Assembly (NCBI RefSeq): GCF_003732705.1
Contig: NZ_MOBR01000041.1
Span: 79,159 to 143,158, forward strand
Direction: 5' to 3'
DNA from: Pseudomonas frederiksbergensis
Lineage (GTDB): Bacteria > Pseudomonadota > Gammaproteobacteria > Pseudomonadales > Pseudomonadaceae
DNA: 64,000 bases
Shown here: positions 57,501 to 64,000 of the stretch, in pieces
Layout of the letters: the number at the start of each line of letters is the position of its first letter
Position numbering within the stretch: the first letter of the stretch is position 1
Position numbers and translations under genes: made by a program
Notes under the pieces: generated by a model
The model's database searches: none
Seen by the model: only the letters and a program-made list of their open reading frames with translations
What the model was told of the DNA's origin: nothing

Positions 57501-57929
57501 ATCCAGCTCGGCCAGGTGCCGGAGTTCTCGCTGAACTTCGACCTGATGCCGGTGGACTTCCTCGCCCGTTTCATCGCCTTCCATGCCAGTCGTTATCAGC
57601 CGGAACACGCGGTGTTCAACCTGCACAACCCCGAACCGCTGAGCTGGGATGCCTACGTGGACTCGTTTCGCGAAGCCGGTCGGGAATTCTCGATGGTCAG
57701 CGTCGCCGACTGGCAGCAGCAACTGGGCCGGGTCGACAGCGACAACGCGCTATTCGGCGTGCTGGGTTTCTACCTCAACGGCTTCGAAGAAGACATCGGC
57801 GACATCTCGATGATCGGCCACGACAACGCTCAGGCCGGCGTCCGGCAAATGGGCGCGCACTACCCGCAAAAATCCCCGGCGCTGCTGCGTCGCGGCTGCG
57901 ATTACCTCAAAGAAATCAACTTCATCTGA
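54519..57929 (+). CDS. mgoA: Single-module non-ribosomal peptide synthetase, A-T-R (MgoA/PvfC-like)
   Basis: 1,136 residues. Residues 1-190 are an extra N-terminal domain resembling a formyltransferase-like fold (LDIVLIGQSQALTDLALELE). The adenylation domain follows: A3 LYTSGTTGHPKGV at about 322, A5 NLYGPTEAT at about 453, A7 YRTGDMAKW at about 543, A8 GRRDNQVKIRGFRVEPEEIE at about 560, A10 NGKVDRKAL at about 648. The carrier domain has LGGHS (Ser about 707). The terminal reductase has TGANSFVG at about 782 and YNLSKWVGERI with the catalytic Tyr-x-x-x-Lys at about 942. It activates one amino acid, probably leucine or valine by analogy, and releases it by reduction. There is no condensation domain. 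Confidence 0.9.
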   Translation: MRRLDIVLIGQSQALTDLALELEQHGHSLVRLTVVGEPGLGNVDLLIDDASLAFTDFGDVPRLTLQLGVGGSTGLPTLDVLCSYGSTLFTRVPIADEPSGNGQALRLRAVAELVDHVALLVSRFSRDAEYFLSADPTAPAHFERVENLLFLEHLAFVHQLNLTEHPELLQLGQIPMIERLEQRFIQCADRPALNIAGTSLSYRQVHAHSRAIQQRLQTLLDQHQGSLVVGICLPKCSALYAGILAILGSGAVYLPLEPSHPLQRQQYILENAGAVLLLHDGEHPLADQMPGLDISRIDVDDVDLERPLMRERPALDAPCMALYTSGTTGHPKGVLLSQANLAHFTAWYADYVQLTEQSRVLQFSSLSFDSSLIDIFPTLLQGAELIVPSDDQRRDPLQLVALIRHQQLSHAFLPPALLSILPLDQLQVLDHVMTGGDVCEPYVIEQLTRQGNLYNLYGPTEATVLITARQLRPGDNNRTLGGPIANSQVLILDEDFQPVAEQTVGELYIVGPGVCLGYLNNPQQTAERYLDLNLPNAERLRAYRTGDMAKWTRDGIELCGRRDNQVKIRGFRVEPEEIERCLRDSQLYRQVAVVIDSQRRILAFLAQPQEDQPGAAREALKSHAVQFLPDYMQPGAWTELESMPFASNGKVDRKALLTLPVNVLENSARRLPASADEELLLHIWAELLELPASDISTDESFFNLGGHSILLSRMLLRLREEFGRSISINRFIELPTITKLATLVRGSGTEEVLSAQAMADAFRELDVQPLPISRMGDVHKVIVTGANSFVGVHIVEALLAWGATEVACLVRDGGGQSAAQRFAQALRENRLEHLDLHRVRIYAADITRPFLGLAADVYERLDREFGALVHNAANVNHVLDYESLARDNVEPIFECLRLCEGRSKKIFNFVSTLSASSTISDDGRVLELPAAQTPPIYIKNGYNLSKWVGERILERARERGVRVNLYRPGNISFNSLTGVCQPHKNRLMLMLKGSIQLGQVPEFSLNFDLMPVDFLARFIAFHASRYQPEHAVFNLHNPEPLSWDAYVDSFREAGREFSMVSVADWQQQLGRVDSDNALFGVLGFYLNGFEEDIGDISMIGHDNAQAGVRQMGAHYPQKSPALLRRGCDYLKEINFI

Positions 57930-57951
57930 ACCACCCAACTGGAGCAAGACC

Positions 57952-58419
57952 ATGAAAACCCTGCAACCCGATACCCTGATCCAAAACCCTCACGGCTGCC
58001 ACGTGGCGTCTTCGGTGGACGTGCCGGCGGACGCTTGGAAAGTCTGGGCCGTGGTCGGCAACTTTGCCGGCTTCGATCAATTCATCCCGGCGCTGTCGCA
58101 CATCGAAATGACCGGCGACGGCGTGTCGTCCCTGCGCAAGAAATTCTTCAAGGACGGCAATCTGGTGGTCGAGCAACTCAACTCCCGGGACGACCACGCG
58201 CTGAGCATGACCTGGACCACGATCTACAACACCTTGGGTGTGGCCAATTTGTGGGCGGCGATGAATGTGGAATCCTTGGGTGCGGGCAAGTCCCGGGCGA
58301 CGTGGACCATCATCGCCGAACCTGCCCAGGGCGGCGCTGAGGCGTTGCCAGGGTTCAAGGATTTCGTGCAGGGGTTTGCCGATGATGCGATGAATAATGT
58401 GCTGAAGTTGTTTGCGTAA
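57952..58419 (+). CDS. mgoD: SRPBCC (polyketide cyclase/dehydrase-like) protein (MgoD/PvfD-like)
   Basis: 155 residues with the SRPBCC/START-like fold: VASSVDVPADAWKVWAVVGN starts the first strand and helix, and WTTIYNTLGVANLWAAMN and the C-terminal long helix (FKDFVQGFADDAMNNVL) complete it. Such proteins bind small hydrophobic molecules. It is the last gene of the operon, 22 bp after the synthetase, and precedes a strong terminator. This fourth gene completes the mgoBCAD/pvfABCD order, the main reason for the cluster call. Confidence 0.85.
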   Translation: MKTLQPDTLIQNPHGCHVASSVDVPADAWKVWAVVGNFAGFDQFIPALSHIEMTGDGVSSLRKKFFKDGNLVVEQLNSRDDHALSMTWTTIYNTLGVANLWAAMNVESLGAGKSRATWTIIAEPAQGGAEALPGFKDFVQGFADDAMNNVLKLFA

Positions 58420-58425
58420 GGCATG

Positions 58426-58465
58426 AAAAAGCCCGCTGTGGAGGTGATCCGCAGCGGGCTTTTTT
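58426..58465. terminator. Bidirectional terminator between mgoD-like and chemoreceptor genes
   Basis: GCCCGCTG (58431-58438) pairs with CAGCGGGC (58452-58459), flanked by AAAAA on the left and TTTTTT on the right, so it can stop both convergent transcripts. Confidence 0.88.
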
Positions 58466-58476
58466 ACATCGATGGA

Positions 58477-60357
58477 TCAGATTTTGAAGCTGTCGACCAA
58501 TTGCTTCAGACGGTTGGCCTGCAACGACAAGGCATCGCAATCCTTCAACGTTTCATTGAGGTTGGCCACGCTTTGCTGGTTCAGCAGGTTGATCTGGTTG
58601 ACGTCGACGTTGAGGGTCTCCACCACCGCGGTCTGCTCTTCGGTCGCCGCGGCTACCGACTGATTCATGCCGTCGATTTCGCCGATGCGCTGGGTCACGC
58701 TGACCAGGCGCAAACCTGCCTGGTTCGCCACTTCAACGCTCTCTTCGCTGGAGACCTGGCTGGCGTTCATGGTGGTCACCGCTTCGCGAGAACCGATCTG
58801 CAGCGAAGTGATCATCTTGTGGATCTCTTCCGCCGACTCCTGGGTGCGATGGGCAAGGTTACGCACCTCGTCCGCCACCACCGCAAAACCACGCCCGGCT
58901 TCACCGGCACGGGCCGCTTCGATGGCCGCGTTCAGTGCCAACAGGTTGGTCTGCTGGGAGATGCCTTTGATCACATCCAGAATGTGCCCGATGTTGTCGG
59001 TGCTGGCATTCAGGGTTTCGATCTGGGTGCAGGACAGGCTGATTTTCTGCGACAACTCGGTCATGGCCAGAATGGTTTTTTCCACCACCTGACGACCGTC
59101 ATCGGCCTGCTCGCTCGCACCGCTGGCGTGCTGCGAAGCATCGGCGGCATTGCGGGCGATTTCCTGGGTCGCGGCGCCCAGCTCGTTGATCGCGGCAGCC
59201 ACACTGTTGGTGCGGGCGCTTTGTTCGTCGGAACCGATGATCGAGGCGTTGGATGAGGCCATCACGCGTTGCGACAGGTCGTGGACCTGACGGGTCGCCG
59301 AGGATACTTCGGAAATCGAAGCGTGAATCCGCTCTACAAACTGGTTGAAAGCACTACCCAGCTCACCGAATTCGTCTTTGCTTTCCACAGCCAGACGACG
59401 GGTCAGGTCACCTTCACCCTGGGCGATGTCTTTCATCGCGCGGCCCATGGTGGTCAGGGGACGCATCAGCACGTTGATCAGCAGGCTCAGCAGCACTGCG
59501 ATGGCGCTCACGGCGATAAACATCGCGATCAGTGCCGAGGTACGGAATTGGCTCAGCGGTGCGTAGGCCTTGTCCTTGTCGATCGACAGACCGATGTACC
59601 ACTCGGCATTCGGCAAACCGGTGACAGGGGTGAACGAGAGGATGCGGTCCTGCTTGTTCAGGGTGACGTCCTGATTGCCCTTCTCGATGCGTACGCCGGC
59701 GTTCGGGTAGATGTCTTTCAGGTTCTTCATCACCTGGTCTTTGTCCGGACTGACGATCACCTGACCGTCGGCGCTGATCAGGAACGCGTGACCGATGCCG
59801 CCGAAGTCGACCGAGTTGATGATCTTGACCAGGGTTTCCAGGCTCAGGTCACCGCCAACAACGCCGAGCAGTTCGCCGTTCTTTTTCACCGGCAGGGCGA
59901 TCGTCACCACCAGACCACCGACCGCAGCCATGTAAGGCGGGGTCAGCATGGTCTTGTCGGCAGCGACGGCTTGTTTGTACCAAGGGCGCTGACGTGGGTC
60001 ATAGCCGTCCGGCATCTTCGCGTCCGGGCGCTGGGTGAATACACCGTTGGCCTGGCCGACGTAAGTGAACTGGAAGTTCGAGGTGAAGGCCGGTTGATCG
60101 ACCAATCCTGGCAGATCGACATTCGCACCCTGGTGGGCAACGTTCTGTGCCAGGTTCTCCAACACCAGCACACGGCCACTCATCCAGTTCTGAACGCTGC
60201 TGGCGGTCAAGTCGCCCGCTTGCTGTACTGAGGATTCGAGATTCTGCCGGATGGTGTTTCGCTGCAAATAGTCGTTGTACAAAGTGAACAACGCGAAAGC
60301 CAGCACCACGACGCCTGAAGCGGCCAGCAGGATTTTATGGCTGAACTTGAGATTCAT
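58477..60357 (-). CDS. Methyl-accepting chemotaxis protein with Cache sensor
   Basis: 626 residues from ATG 60357 (MNLKFSHKILLAASG); an upstream in-frame start at 60408 is less likely. N-terminal helix (ILLAASGVVVLAFALFTLY), a periplasmic double-Cache domain (RPWYKQAVAADKTMLTPPY, FLISADGQVIVSPDKDQVM), second helix (ALIAMFIAVSAIAVLLSLLI), HAMP, then the cytoplasmic signalling domain with the conserved hairpin region (GRGFAVVADEVRNLA). Double-Cache receptors of this form often sense amino acids or organic acids; the ligand is not readable here. It is convergent with the mgo-like operon. Confidence 0.93.
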   Translation of the reverse strand: MNLKFSHKILLAASGVVVLAFALFTLYNDYLQRNTIRQNLESSVQQAGDLTASSVQNWMSGRVLVLENLAQNVAHQGANVDLPGLVDQPAFTSNFQFTYVGQANGVFTQRPDAKMPDGYDPRQRPWYKQAVAADKTMLTPPYMAAVGGLVVTIALPVKKNGELLGVVGGDLSLETLVKIINSVDFGGIGHAFLISADGQVIVSPDKDQVMKNLKDIYPNAGVRIEKGNQDVTLNKQDRILSFTPVTGLPNAEWYIGLSIDKDKAYAPLSQFRTSALIAMFIAVSAIAVLLSLLINVLMRPLTTMGRAMKDIAQGEGDLTRRLAVESKDEFGELGSAFNQFVERIHASISEVSSATRQVHDLSQRVMASSNASIIGSDEQSARTNSVAAAINELGAATQEIARNAADASQHASGASEQADDGRQVVEKTILAMTELSQKISLSCTQIETLNASTDNIGHILDVIKGISQQTNLLALNAAIEAARAGEAGRGFAVVADEVRNLAHRTQESAEEIHKMITSLQIGSREAVTTMNASQVSSEESVEVANQAGLRLVSVTQRIGEIDGMNQSVAAATEEQTAVVETLNVDVNQINLLNQQSVANLNETLKDCDALSLQANRLKQLVDSFKI

Positions 60358-60621
60358 TTCATGGGACTTCTTATGCAAAAAGTGGGGATGCGTTCCGGAT
60401 TGCAACATTCCATGTAACAGCGCAGACGGCTTTCTGAGGCCGCTCTACTTTGGTGCACGCATGTCTCACCAGTCTTTCGGCACGAGCGGGAGAAATCTTA
60501 GGGGATTGTCTGAAATGGTTGGGATTCGCAGCGGATTCCCGCCGAACGGCGTGCTAGAGCTTCCGGGTTAGCTTTAAGCCCTTTCCTGTCGTGTGAAGTT
60601 TTACCTGCTCCAAAACGACAA

Positions 60622-60651
60622 AACCCCTGTCTGCATTAGCAGACAGGGGTT
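60622..60651 (-). terminator. rRNA operon terminator
   Basis: A 13-bp perfect stem (AACCCCTGTCTGC, four-base loop, GCAGACAGGGGTT) followed on the minus strand by TTGTCGTTTT, just downstream of the 5S gene. The stretch 60358-60620 between it and the chemoreceptor gene has no gene I can see. Confidence 0.88.
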
Positions 60652-60663
60652 CTGGAATTCAAT

Positions 60664-60778
60664 CTTGACGATGACCTACTCTCACATGGGGAAACCCCAC
60701 ACTACCATCGGCGATGCATCGTTTCACTGCTGAGTTCGGGATGGGATCAGGTGGTTCCAATGCTCTATGGTCGTCAAG
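60664..60778 (-). rRNA. rrf: 5S ribosomal RNA
   Basis: The minus strand reads CTTGACGACCATAGAGCATT, then GGAACCACCTGATCCCATCC, then CCGAACTCAG and so on to GGTCATCGTCAAG, the complete Pseudomonas 5S sequence. The self-complementary ends mark helix I. Ends are accurate to a few bases. Confidence 0.96.
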
Positions 60779-60934
60779 AAATTCGGGTACTGAGTCGTGG
60801 CCAGTTGGCCTCGCTTCAGCAAATTGGGTATGTGATAGCTTTGTGTGTTTTTTTGCTGCGAACTTTCGGTTCATTGCGTCTTCACACACCGCAACCTGAT
60901 GCTCTTTCGAGTAGTCAAATTGCTTGGGTGTTAT

Positions 60935-63826
<2,892 letters not shown>

Positions 63827-64000
63827 ATATAACCCCAAGCAATCTGGTTATACTGTGAAGACGACATTCGCCGAAAATTCGCAATTACTCACAAATTTTA
63901 CCTTAGCCTGATCCCACACCAGTGAAAGTGTGGTCCAGTCTATCTTTCTATCACATACCCAAATTTTTAAAGAACGATCTAATCAAAGACTAGAAATCAA
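63827..64000 (-). other. Part of the 16S-23S internal transcribed spacer
   Basis: Spacer upstream of 23S with an antitermination-like segment (GTTCTTTAAAAATTTGG on the minus strand, around 63965). No tRNA lies in this part; tRNA genes and 16S would be beyond the right edge. Confidence 0.8.

Overview
The window reads as Pseudomonas chromosome of the P. fluorescens type. The support is the 5S and 23S rRNA sequences, a complete LapA-LapBCE-LapD-LapG biofilm locus, Pseudomonas-style REPIN palindromes and GC-rich codon use throughout.

Layout. (1) 1-13939: a locus built around a giant secreted protein whose 3' end lies beyond the left edge. It starts with an LEPR-XLL motif, a DUF4347 domain and a glycine-rich section, followed by at least eleven Ig-like repeats of about 102 residues. 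Next to it are a sulfotransferase, a multi-spanning GT39-type glycosyltransferase, a phage tail-collar-like protein, a DUF6916 protein, a GNAT acetyltransferase and a three-gene operon of HlyD-type adaptors, one fused to an M50 site-2-protease-like domain and one to a GAF-like domain. I infer that these genes make, modify and export the giant protein; this is the best candidate in the window for an undescribed system. (2) 14118-15439: a HigBA/RelE-type toxin-antitoxin pair and an unrecognised membrane protein. (3) 15552-20864: a LysR regulator and an EmrB-EmrA-NodT-like tripartite efflux operon. (4) 21027-24710: a TauD-like dioxygenase with an ABC importer of the taurine/alkanesulfonate type. 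(5) 25133-51113: the Lap system. LapE, LapB and LapC (type I secretion) diverge from LapA (about 5,609 residues, 41 repeats of exactly 300 bp). A small hypothetical gene follows, then LapD and LapG. A 258-bp unit made of a REPIN plus the lapD 3' tail is present three times in tandem. (6) 51310-58419: a GntR regulator and an mgo/pvf-type operon (haem-oxygenase-like protein, AurF-like N-oxygenase, A-T-R synthetase, SRPBCC protein) of the kind that makes diazeniumdiolate signals. (7) 58477-60357: a chemoreceptor. (8) 60622-64000: the distal end of an rRNA operon on the minus strand (part of the 16S-23S spacer, 23S, 5S, terminator).

How it fits together. Two separate surface-adhesin systems lie within about 50 kb, alongside a small-molecule signal operon and a chemoreceptor, so much of the region concerns surface life and communication. 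LapD senses c-di-GMP and sequesters LapG, which otherwise cuts the LapA N-terminus at the dialanine site. The LEPR-XLL locus has no such control proteins in view, and no ABC transporter or TolC-type protein is seen in it.
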